From NCBI GenBank assembly GCA_026394695.1, contig JAPKXT010000170.1, positions 1-20,424 on the forward strand: DNA of 20,424 bases. The letters are read 5' to 3'. The position numbers were made by a program, and so were the translations under genes. This document shows positions 15,329 to 20,424 of the stretch, piece after piece. This DNA comes from Methanoregula sp. (GTDB lineage: Archaea > Halobacteriota > Methanomicrobia > Methanomicrobiales > Methanospirillaceae). The stretch's first letter is position 1. Each line of letters starts with the position of its first letter. The notes beneath the pieces are model-generated. The model was not told the DNA's origin, made no database searches, and saw nothing but the letters and a program-made list of their open reading frames with translations.

Positions 15329-16167
15329 ACAGGAGGAAGCTGGTTCTGAACTTGCATTACCGGTATATCATCCACCACTTTTGCAAGGCATTTGCTACAG
15401 AACTTATCACCGGTGTTGATCGGGTTCCCACATGACCGGCACAACCGTATCCCGGATGGTTGCGCTGGATGTTGGGATGGCGTTTGGGCAAACGGCGGGG
15501 GTGGTGGTGGCATAAGTGGTGGAGACGAGATTAATGGAGCAGGTACCTGATACGGTTCCGAAGCACCCACAGGATCATCCACCACTTTTGCAAGACAGTT
15601 ACTACAAAACTTATCACCGGCTCTGATCAGAGTCCCACATGACCGGCAGAGCCTCGACCCATGAGATTGCGAGGATTGTTGAGCCGGAGGTGCATTGAAC
15701 TTGAGAGATGTGGATACGGGAGGGGGTGGAGCATTACTATTGATACTCGCTCCGCATACTCCACAAAATCTTCCGGTTTCAGCAACAGATGAGCCACAGG
15801 ATGCACATATACTGACCCGAGCAGGAACAGGAATACCTGGTGCAGGAGGTATCCAGGGGGGATTTTCTCCTGCGAGTGAGCCGCAAATCCCACAATACTT
15901 CTCACCAGGACTGAGAGGGCTGCCGCAGGAACTACAGGGTGTCTGACCAACAGATTCGACAGGTACCTGATGAGATTCCGGTGGGGATTGAGGTGATTGA
16001 GGTGGGATCTCGGGTGCGGGTAAAGGTTCCTGTGAAGACACAGGTGAAACTGACACTGCGGACTTTGTTGCCAGCTGGGCTTCTTCCAATTGGGACGCCC
16101 CGCAGTTACGGCAGAACTTTGATGAGGGAGGAACAACGGGCTTCCCACATTCATGACAGAATGTCAT
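14986..16167 (-). CDS. seven-zinc-ribbon protein with Pro-rich linkers, abnormal C-terminus
   Basis: 393 residues from ATG 16167; GTG 16176 is an alternative start. Seven short zinc ribbons of the form CxxCG...(Y/F)CxxC occur at residues 4-22, 78-95, 121-138, 174-191, 244-260, 294-311 and 333-350. They are joined by Pro/Ser/Gln-rich linkers, including a PPPPPP stretch near 220. Ribbons 4 and 5 are recent copies, with near-identical blocks 207 bp apart in the DNA. No enzyme domain or membrane segment is present, so it looks like a multivalent scaffold. After Cys350 (codon 15120-15118) the frame continues 43 codons as the antisense of the propeller gene's Thr/Pro stalk, so the natural C-terminus seems lost. 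It sits 18 nt downstream of the DUF5611-like gene and is probably co-transcribed. Function unknown; zinc binding is well supported. Confidence 0.75.
   Translation of the reverse strand: MTFCHECGKPVVPPSSKFCRNCGASQLEEAQLATKSAVSVSPVSSQEPLPAPEIPPQSPQSPPESHQVPVESVGQTPCSSCGSPLSPGEKYCGICGSLAGENPPWIPPAPGIPVPARVSICASCGSSVAETGRFCGVCGASINSNAPPPPVSTSLKFNAPPAQQSSQSHGSRLCRSCGTLIRAGDKFCSNCLAKVVDDPVGASEPYQVPAPLISSPPLMPPPPPPFAQTPSQHPAQPSGIRLCRSCGNPINTGDKFCSKCLAKVVDDIPVMQVQNQLPPVQVQPPTPLASLLVCASCGSPVTPTEKFCGMCGTSVQSATLPSSAPPQPVAKTCTKCGAPVGEKTRFCGSCVGGGVFGRVVIVGTRVELVAVYSGSGVNVTWDVTSGNPRSSNP
15367..15445. repeat. direct repeat copy 1 within the zinc-ribbon gene
   Basis: This copy and the one at 15574-15652 are similar at DNA level. 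They share ATCATCCACCACTTTTGCAA and later AACTTATCACCGG, and are 207 bp (69 codons) apart. They encode ribbons 5 and 4 with the same LAKVVDD tail, so this is an in-frame internal duplication. Confidence 0.7.
15574..15652. repeat. direct repeat copy 2 within the zinc-ribbon gene
   Basis: Partner of 15367-15445. It encodes ribbon 4 (LCRSCGTLIRAGDKFCSNC). Differences between the copies are scattered substitutions with no gaps, as expected of an older tandem duplication under selection. Confidence 0.7.
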
Positions 16168-16185
16168 AGTGATCACTACTGACAG

Positions 16186-16500
16186 TTACTCAGGCACGCT
16201 TTTTACCCGCTTCACGCGTTCCTTTGTAGAAAACCCGGTGATGGCGTCCAGGTATTTCCGGAACCTTCTGTTGGTGTCCAGGATAACTTCATCACTGGCA
16301 CTGATATCGGATTCCGTATCGATGATAACCGATTTTTCGCCAGTCCCGACAAATACATCGAGACGTTTGAGCGCACCAGATTTTATCCGGTATCCTTTCG
16401 CGGTTTTTTCCGGGTCAACGCCGAAACAGGTCTTGAGCTCAGCAACGATCCGGGTTTCGAGATCTTTTGTCAGCCCTCGTTTGATAGGATACTCTTGCAT
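16186..16500 (-). CDS. small conserved archaeal protein, DUF5611-like
   Basis: 104 residues, cytosolic, with no signal peptide or membrane segment. The sequence MQEYPIKRG at the start, the central SGALKRLDVFVGTGEKSVIIDTES and the basic end with ILDTNRRFRKYLD.ITGF..KERV look like the small archaeal family I recall as DUF5611; this assignment is from memory. The positively charged C-terminal helix could bind nucleic acid, but that is speculation. The ATG at 16500 lies 35 bp from the divergent PAC2 start, suggesting a leaderless or nearly leaderless message. The zinc-ribbon gene begins 18 nt after its stop, so the two form an operon. Confidence 0.7.
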   Translation of the reverse strand: MQEYPIKRGLTKDLETRIVAELKTCFGVDPEKTAKGYRIKSGALKRLDVFVGTGEKSVIIDTESDISASDEVILDTNRRFRKYLDAITGFSTKERVKRVKSVPE

Positions 16501-16535
16501 ACTACTTTTTTATGTAGAGGGTATATGTTAATTTA
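16501..16535. promoter_or_regulatory. 35-bp divergent promoter region
   Basis: It separates the ATGs of the DUF5611-like gene (minus) and the PAC2 gene (plus). CTTTTTTATG (16505-16514) is a TATA-like box about 25 bp before the plus start. On the other strand, AT-rich TTAAATTAA (about 16527-16535) lies a similar distance before the minus start. Both messages would start at or very near their ATG, with the two promoters interleaved. Confidence 0.45.
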
Positions 16536-17264
16536 ATGACTGGCGAATCTCCCAATGATTTAAAAATATTTTCAAAACAGTTACCAGATAAAGACGCTGC
16601 AGTCCTGATGGGTTTTCCGGGCAGTGGGCTCGTAGGAACCATCGCGCTCCAGTATATGGTCGAACAGCTCGAATTCGAACTGATCGGTACGATGACATCC
16701 AAGTTTTTCCCCCCGCTCGCAATGATGAACAAAGGTGTGATCAATGATCCGGTCCGGATTTATATGAAAAACAATGTCACCGCAATTGTCGCAGATATTC
16801 CTATCCACCCGATGATCTGCTACGAGATCGCAAACGGTCTCCTTGACTGGCTGACACCATTCAAGCCAAAAGAAGTGCTGACAATCGCCGGTATTATCAC
16901 CAACGAGCCGGAAAAACGGGTATTCGGCGTTGCAACAACCCTGGAAGCACTCCCGAGGATTCAGAACTTCACGCATATCCTCCCTATCGGAAGCATCTCC
17001 GGCATTGCATCCAGCATTCTTACGGAATGTAAGATCCGTGGCATACCGGGGTACGGACTTCTTGGTGAGACCGTGAATGCTCCGGATCCGCGTTCATCAG
17101 CCGCAACGATAGAAGTGCTCAATAAAATGTACAATCTCGGGCTCGATATCCAGCCGTTAATAGACCAGGCGGTTGAAATCGAGCAGAGTATGGGTAAACT
17201 CGCAGAAGAAGTGCAGCAGTCTGCCGAACAATCGCCGAAAAAAGATCTGCCAATGTATGGGTGA
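16536..17264 (+). CDS. PAC2 family protein (proteasome-assembly-chaperone-like)
   Basis: 242 residues. The N-terminal glycine-rich LMGFPGSGLVG (about 24-34), the SKFFPP block (about 56-61), IVADIPI and the CKIRGIPGYGLLGETVNAPDPRSSAATIEVL region are typical of the archaeal PAC2 family (COG2047-type). Related eukaryotic PAC2 helps proteasome assembly; in archaea the role is not established. The last ~35 residues are acidic and helical, probably a coiled coil. No ribosome binding site precedes ATG 16536, which fits a leaderless transcript from the short divergent promoter. The DUF473-like gene follows after 6 nt, so they are co-transcribed. Confidence 0.88.
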   Translation: MTGESPNDLKIFSKQLPDKDAAVLMGFPGSGLVGTIALQYMVEQLEFELIGTMTSKFFPPLAMMNKGVINDPVRIYMKNNVTAIVADIPIHPMICYEIANGLLDWLTPFKPKEVLTIAGIITNEPEKRVFGVATTLEALPRIQNFTHILPIGSISGIASSILTECKIRGIPGYGLLGETVNAPDPRSSAATIEVLNKMYNLGLDIQPLIDQAVEIEQSMGKLAEEVQQSAEQSPKKDLPMYG

Positions 17265-17270
17265 TTCAGA

Positions 17271-17669
17271 ATGAAGTGTGCAGCATTAACCGGAATCTCA
17301 CCCGATATAATAAAGGAGCTCAGGACGGGAAGACCCCGTACTATTGAGCTGCAGAGCACGCATAACATCGTGACCATAGCAGAAGTTGAACCTGGTACTG
17401 AAACACATATATTCATGACTTCAATCGATCTCGCGGACTTAAGCCCGGGCGACCCGGGCATCTGCGCATACGTGCTTGCAACCAACATCACAATGAAACG
17501 TATTGTGGAGTTCTCGCATGGCTCGTATTTCGAAGAACGGGAGCGGATGTCTGCCCGCGTTCAGGTGAAATACTGTGCATCATCGGTAGTGAAAGAAGTT
17601 TTCCGCAAAGGAATGACCTCACCTACTGCTGTTGAGGTGGTCAAGTCCTCGTGCTACCATGCGGGATAA
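17271..17669 (+). CDS. DUF473-like methanogen protein
   Basis: 132 residues, soluble, with no signal peptide. The opening MKCAALTGIS, the RPRTIELQSTHNIVTI block and the acidic SIDLADLSPGDPGI match what I remember of the DUF473 family, restricted largely to methanogens; function unknown. It has cysteines at 3, 83-type hydrophobic surroundings excepted, and near the C-terminus (KYCASS, KSSCYHAG), but they do not form a clear metal site. ATG 17271 begins 6 nt after the PAC2 stop, with GGGTGA (17259-17264) at the end of that gene as ribosome binding site. T-rich sequence after the stop (17685-17699) is the likely terminator. The family name is moderately sure; the coding call is firm. Confidence 0.75.
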   Translation: MKCAALTGISPDIIKELRTGRPRTIELQSTHNIVTIAEVEPGTETHIFMTSIDLADLSPGDPGICAYVLATNITMKRIVEFSHGSYFEERERMSARVQVKYCASSVVKEVFRKGMTSPTAVEVVKSSCYHAG

Positions 17670-17711
17670 ATAACAATAATTCTGCCTTTTTAAATTTTTA
17701 TAAAAAAGTGT
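17670..17711. terminator. convergent gap with T/A tracts
   Basis: 42 bp between the DUF473-like gene (plus) and the PEGA gene (minus). CTTTTTAAATTTTTATAAAAAAG is T-rich then A-rich, so it can act as a T-tract terminator for both strands. Confidence 0.5.
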
Positions 17712-18422
17712 TTATCTTTTCCTGAGTACGATAAGACCTGCTCCAACTGCAACAAGAATCGCGGGAATACTAACGGGTGATGCCGGTGTCGCAGTGGCGC
17801 TCGGCCAGGGAGTCGGGACTTTTATGGTGGACTTTATGGGGGTAGTAGTTTTTAGTATGGTTGCTGTCGGGATTGTAGTTACAAGGGTTGTTTCTGTGAC
17901 TTCTGGACTGAGAGTTGCATAAACATCAGACCTCGTACCAAGTGAGACAGAGATCCGGGTTGACCAGTCCTGATAGCCGGTTTTTTGCACAACAACGCGG
18001 TAATCTCCATGAGAAATATTGTATAGAGTAACAGGTGTTTTTCCCTGATACACGGTATTCAAAAAAACGGCTGCATTTGAAGGATTCGACTGTATATAAA
18101 TACTGCCATTGGCGATTGCTTCGGTGGTCGTTGTAGTCTGGGTAGCTGTCAGGGTTGCAGAAACCGTACTGGTTGCATTATCACTTACTATTACGCTCTG
18201 GGTGTAGTCCTGGTATCCCGTCAGTCGTAATAAAACGATATGGGATCCACTGGCAACACTTTCGATTTTTGCCGGTGTTGTTGTTCCTGTACTGGTACCA
18301 TCCAGATAGACCAAAGATCCGGAAGGAGAGGAACTCACCGAAATATTACCAACAGCCGATGCTGCAACCGGGAGGAGGAGGATCACGCAGAACAGACAAA
18401 GTATGAAAAATATTTTTTTCAT
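17712..18422 (-). CDS. exported PEGA-domain surface protein, C-terminal anchor
   Basis: 236 residues. Signal peptide MKKIFFILCLFCVILLLPVA (cleavage after the ASA near 23). Two PEGA domains follow, about 28-95 and 105-173. Each has the S.PSGA.V.L#G...G.TP..#..#..G.H.#.#...GYQD pattern, here SSPSGSLVYLDG...LTGYQDYTQ and SNPSNAAVFLN...KTGYQDWST. A Thr/Pro-rich stalk (about 175-215) leads to a terminal hydrophobic helix ending in LRKR, so the domains are displayed outside the membrane. PEGA proteins are envelope or surface-layer proteins; partner unknown. The anchor resembles that of the propeller gene at 5573. A TATA-like AAAATATAT (minus strand, about 18476-18484) lies some 55 bp upstream. Confidence 0.88.
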   Translation of the reverse strand: MKKIFFILCLFCVILLLPVAASAVGNISVSSSPSGSLVYLDGTSTGTTTPAKIESVASGSHIVLLRLTGYQDYTQSVIVSDNATSTVSATLTATQTTTTTEAIANGSIYIQSNPSNAAVFLNTVYQGKTPVTLYNISHGDYRVVVQKTGYQDWSTRISVSLGTRSDVYATLSPEVTETTLVTTIPTATILKTTTPIKSTIKVPTPWPSATATPASPVSIPAILVAVGAGLIVLRKR

Positions 18423-18573
18423 AGCACTATTTCCCTATTTTCTGATAATCAAAAAGAAGTTGCAACTGACATCAGATATATTTTGTTAAATATCTTTTTT
18501 TGTCGTATCATCTTCCCAACGCCCCATGAATCATATTAATTATCCCGGAACGCGAATGTTAATGGCGTCAGTT
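18423..18573. promoter_or_regulatory. divergent promoter region of PEGA gene and tRNA-Arg
   Basis: The minus-strand box near 18476-18484 serves the PEGA gene. CATATTAATT (about 18531-18540), roughly 35-40 bp before the tRNA, is the likely box A for tRNA transcription on the plus strand. No gene lies between them. Confidence 0.45.
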
Positions 18574-18648
18574 GGGCTTGTGGCTTAGCTTGGACATAGC
18601 GCCGGGCTTCTAACCCGGATGTCGGGGGTTCGAATCCCCCCAGGCCCG
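18574..18648 (+). tRNA. tRNA-Arg (anticodon TCT)
   Basis: A complete cloverleaf of 75 nt including discriminator G. Acceptor GGGCTTG (18574-18580) pairs with CAGGCCC (18641-18647). The D arm closes with GCT/AGC. The anticodon stem CCGGG/CCCGG (18602-18606 with 18614-18618) holds loop CTTCTAA with TCT at 18609-18611. The T stem GGGGG/CCCCC encloses TTCGAAT (18629-18635). CCA is not encoded and must be added. It reads AGA/AGG arginine codons. No intron. No att-like duplicate of the 3' end was seen downstream. Confidence 0.97.
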
Positions 18649-18746
18649 TTCTTTAGTAAACATTTTTGTAAATTATCCAAAAATTCTGCAGAAATTTTTT
18701 TTGGGTTAACTACCAGTTTAACACCAAATCATAACGTTACAGAGGC

Positions 18747-18853
18747 GTCGCCTTTGCCTTGCCCCCGACACTATGGCGCCCCCAATTGCGATAACCCCAG
18801 AACAGGAAATACTACAATATCGCAAGGCGGAGGGGTGGGTAAAGGGAGGCGAC
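18747..18853 (+). ncRNA. candidate structured RNA downstream of tRNA-Arg
   Basis: GTCGCCT (18747-18753) pairs with AGGCGAC (18847-18853), closing about 100 nt. Inside, TTGCGATA (18786-18793) pairs with TATCGCAA (18818-18825), and CCCCC (18779-18783) can pair with GGGG (18832-18835). A competing hairpin GGGAGG (18844-18849) with CCTCC (18865-18869) would break the closing stem, followed by TTTATTT. The block is GC-rich in AT-rich surroundings. Family and strand are not known. Confidence 0.4.
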
Positions 18854-18913
18854 AGGCACTATCCCCTCCTTTATTTGATGAAGAGTTTCCATAATGATGT
18901 AAAAAAATCTTGA

Positions 18914-18985
18914 TTATTGAACATCATTTAGTTCCACAATGACCTTACTTTTTAAGACGCATTTTGGATATGCTTTTTTTGCCAT
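18914..18985 (-). CDS. 23-residue basic micro-ORF
   Basis: From ATG 18985 to TAA 18914 the peptide opens MAKKAYPKCVLK and ends ELNDVQ; it is basic, with one Cys at residue 9. The support lies in the signals. AAGGAG (18991-18996 on the minus strand) is ideally spaced 5 nt before the ATG. An AT-rich TATTTTAA box (about 19020-19027) would start transcription just before that site. A run of seven T begins a few bases after the stop (18908-18902 on the minus strand). An in-frame TAA upstream excludes a longer protein. No known family is recognised. Without conservation data it could still be a leader or a remnant. Confidence 0.45.
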   Translation of the reverse strand: MAKKAYPKCVLKSKVIVELNDVQ

Positions 18986-19278
18986 TTTTAACTCCTTAAA
19001 TCCTTCTTAGATTCGGGTGTTAAAATAGCATATTACCCTTTTTTTTGATAGGATGAAATGCTCTTTGGTTTCAGTACCGCAATTGAATTACCGACTGCCG
19101 ACCCCGCCAAGGTTCAGCAAAAGCATACCACTGGCAAAAGATGCACTATTCTGAAAAAGTAGGTCCGAAAATGCTTTTTTTATGTCTGATGTGATCGATC
19201 TGCACTTCAGAAACACGGTTCTCCACATGAACCCACAGATACTAAAATCAATAAAAAGCGCGAAAAGAAATGAGAAAA

Positions 19279-19752
19279 TTACTCAACAGCAAGCTCAGAT
19301 TCAGTCCCTTCTATCGGTTTCTGAAGGATCTGAACATCCATGATGTTATGCTGCCGCTGGGAGAGCTTCTTTGCCTTGAAAATATTCTTCCCATCCTTGC
19401 CGATGGCAATTCCCCGGTCTTCGTCACGGACCTCGACCTGAACAGTCTGTTCCTCAGGCTCCCCTTCGAAGATAATTGAGGTAACCTGTGCCGGTAAAAA
19501 GCAGTTTTTAATAAACTGTTCGGGATTACTGTTGTACTCCACAACTTCAATCTTCTTGCCCATTACTTCGGAGGCTTTTTTGATTGATGCACCCTTCTTG
19601 CCGATCGCTAATCCCATATCTCCGGGATTAATCACAAAGATCAGACGTGAGTTACGCTCATCAACAACGCAATCACGGCTCCCCGCGCCGGTAAGACTCT
19701 CGAACTGGGAGATCAGGCGCATACAGTCTTCAGTCAGTTTAACTTCTACCAT
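19279..19752 (-). CDS. nusA: archaeal NusA-like transcription factor, two KH domains
   Basis: 157 residues, consisting only of the KH1-KH2 core, as normal for archaeal NusA, which lacks the bacterial N-terminal and S1 domains. The GxxG loops are GKKG (51-54, in MGLAIGKKGASI) and GKDG (118-121, in GIAIGKDGKNI). It binds RNA and is thought to act in transcription termination/elongation or rRNA synthesis. The frame is open to 19806, but ATG 19752 is chosen because it gives the family N-terminus MVEVKLTED. GAGGG lies about 8 nt upstream, and it follows the L30e stop with a 1-nt gap. Third gene of the rpo1C-rpl30e-nusA operon. The usual next gene, rps12, is absent here; T-rich sequence follows the stop. 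Confidence 0.93.
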   Translation of the reverse strand: MVEVKLTEDCMRLISQFESLTGAGSRDCVVDERNSRLIFVINPGDMGLAIGKKGASIKKASEVMGKKIEVVEYNSNPEQFIKNCFLPAQVTSIIFEGEPEEQTVQVEVRDEDRGIAIGKDGKNIFKAKKLSQRQHNIMDVQILQKPIEGTESELAVE

Positions 19753-19753
19753 A

Positions 19754-20044
19754 TCATGCCCTCTTAAGAGAGAGAATGTCTGACTCGCCCGGGGTAACAA
19801 TAGCAAGCGTGCTTACCATGAAGGGTTTACCGCATGCCTTGCCGAGTGCCACGCTGGAGCCCTCAAAGGTGTGGATGAAAAGATTCTCATAGCCCGAAAG
19901 TTTGGATTTGAAGGACGCCGGACAATTGCCCGCTACGACGATCATCTGGGCTTTGCCCTCTTTTATGCATTTTTCCGTGTTATTCTGGCCAAGAATTACA
20001 TTTCCTGTCTTGATGGCTCTTCTAAGTGAAGCATTAAAATCCAT
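19754..20044 (-). CDS. rpl30e: ribosomal protein L30e
   Basis: 96 residues, full length. A large-subunit ribosomal protein of the L7Ae/L30e RNA-binding fold. The hallmarks NASLRRAIKTGNVILGQNNTEKCI, the AQMIVVAGNCP block and the CGKPFMVSTLAIVTPGESDIL end are clear. ATG 20044 is chosen over the in-frame TTG 20050 because GAGGA is correctly spaced upstream. The gene lies between rpo1C and nusA in the conserved archaeal order. Its stop directly precedes the nusA start, suggesting translational coupling. Confidence 0.96.
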   Translation of the reverse strand: MDFNASLRRAIKTGNVILGQNNTEKCIKEGKAQMIVVAGNCPASFKSKLSGYENLFIHTFEGSSVALGKACGKPFMVSTLAIVTPGESDILSLKRA

Positions 20045-20091
20045 GTACAATTCCTCTGGTTTTTTAAGGTTATTCCGTTCTAATTATCGTG

Positions 20092-20424
20092 TTATCTGAC
20101 TGCGATGAGTTTCACATCACCAGTACCGAGTTGAATCGGCTGGCCGACAATGACATTCTCGGTTACACCGCTCAGTTCATCGACTTCGTTTGCCACGGCA
20201 GCATCAAGCAGGTGGTTGACCGTCACTTCAAACGCCGCCCGTGAGAGAACACTTTCCTTCTCACCGGCAATACCGTGTCGCCCAATCTGCTTGACCTCGC
20301 CTTCCATACACATCATGTCAGAAACGAGCATGATGTGGCGGACATCAACAAGGATACCCTGTTCATTGAGCGTGGAAACCGCTTCATGAATGATCGCATT
20401 CCTCGCTGCTTCGATGCCGAGCAC
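20092..20424 (-). CDS. rpo1C: DNA-directed RNA polymerase subunit A'' (Rpo1C), 5' part outside window
   Basis: The last 110 codons are present; the gene continues past the window end. The sequence LGIEAARNAIIHEAV, VDVRHIMLVSDMMCMEGEVKQIGRHGI and SVLSRAAFEVTVNHLLDAA is the conserved C-terminal cleft/jaw region of archaeal A'' (equivalent to the Rpb1 C-terminal core, without the heptad tail). It is part of the catalytic core of RNA polymerase. rpl30e follows after a 47-bp gap, in the standard archaeal order. Confidence 0.96.
   Translation of the reverse strand: MLGIEAARNAIIHEAVSTLNEQGILVDVRHIMLVSDMMCMEGEVKQIGRHGIAGEKESVLSRAAFEVTVNHLLDAAVANEVDELSGVTENVIVGQPIQLGTGDVKLIAVR

Larger units (their letters stand above)
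18649..19278. other. 630-bp gap with a structured element and a micro-ORF
   Basis: No normal-size gene. 18655-18735 is AT-rich. 18741-18870 is GC-rich and foldable (listed separately). A 23-codon minus-strand ORF with full signals lies at 18914-18985. A 33-codon plus-strand frame from 19053 has no clear ribosome binding site. The end (19240-19278) is the T-rich terminator of nusA, read on the minus strand. Confidence 0.5.

Noticed and set aside
15367..15652. Possible CRISPR-like or mobile repeat
   Set aside because: Only two diverged copies, 207 bp apart and in frame, encoding zinc ribbons. This is an internal gene duplication.
18574..18648. tRNA-Arg as an integration site for a mobile element
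   Set aside because: No integrase gene and no repeat of the tRNA 3' end was found in the following DNA.
18619..18894. Plus-strand 91-codon frame overlapping the tRNA
   Set aside because: It begins inside tRNA-Arg and its first residues (SGVRIPPGP) are the usual translation of a tRNA T arm. The rest crosses the structured element.

Overview
The window is from a methanogenic archaeon, most likely a member of the Methanomicrobiales or a close relative. The evidence is an archaeal RNA polymerase A'' tail, ribosomal protein L30e and short NusA in the archaeal order, an archaeal leucyl-tRNA synthetase, a PIN-ATPase-KH protein of the PINA type, a PAC2 protein, a DUF473-like protein, a FlaK-like prepilin peptidase, and TATA-like boxes with T-tract ends. 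Genus-level placement is inference.

Layout. 1-600 is the 3' part of a minD-type ATPase gene. 601-955 is non-coding and holds a candidate small RNA. 956-3145 carries two minus-strand genes: a tandem V4R-domain protein, and an unrecognised protein built from a duplicated 113-residue unit. 3329-4883 is a plus-strand pair, a prepilin peptidase and hisI. A small single-cluster ferredoxin follows on the minus strand. 5573-6826 is an exported beta-propeller protein with a C-terminal membrane anchor. 7082-8314 holds a 49-residue zinc-finger-like protein and a hexapeptide acyltransferase. 8315-8694 is a GC-rich, highly structured leader, followed by PINA (8695-10656) and leuS (10702-13482). 13483-13954 is a hairpin-rich gap. 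13955-15328 is a second beta-propeller gene that runs tail-to-tail into a seven-zinc-ribbon gene (14986-16167, minus). A DUF5611-like gene lies directly upstream of the zinc-ribbon gene. It is divergent, with only 35 bp between them, from PAC2-DUF473 (16536-17669, plus). A PEGA-domain surface protein (minus), tRNA-Arg(TCT) and a 630-bp gap with a structured segment and a micro-ORF come next. The window ends in the minus-strand rpo1C-rpl30e-nusA operon.

Working together. Three proteins have a signal peptide or Thr/Pro-rich stalk of the surface type (two propellers and PEGA). The prepilin peptidase points to pilus or archaellum assembly, so there is an envelope theme, but the genes are not one operon. 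PINA, leuS, PAC2, tRNA-Arg and rpo1C-rpl30e-nusA are housekeeping. The observations most worth a second look are the fused 3' ends of the second propeller and zinc-ribbon genes (junction near 15113-15121), the structured GC-rich elements at 8405-8625 and 18747-18853, and a micro-ORF at 18914-18985 with a complete set of expression signals. No single obviously new multi-gene system could be demonstrated.
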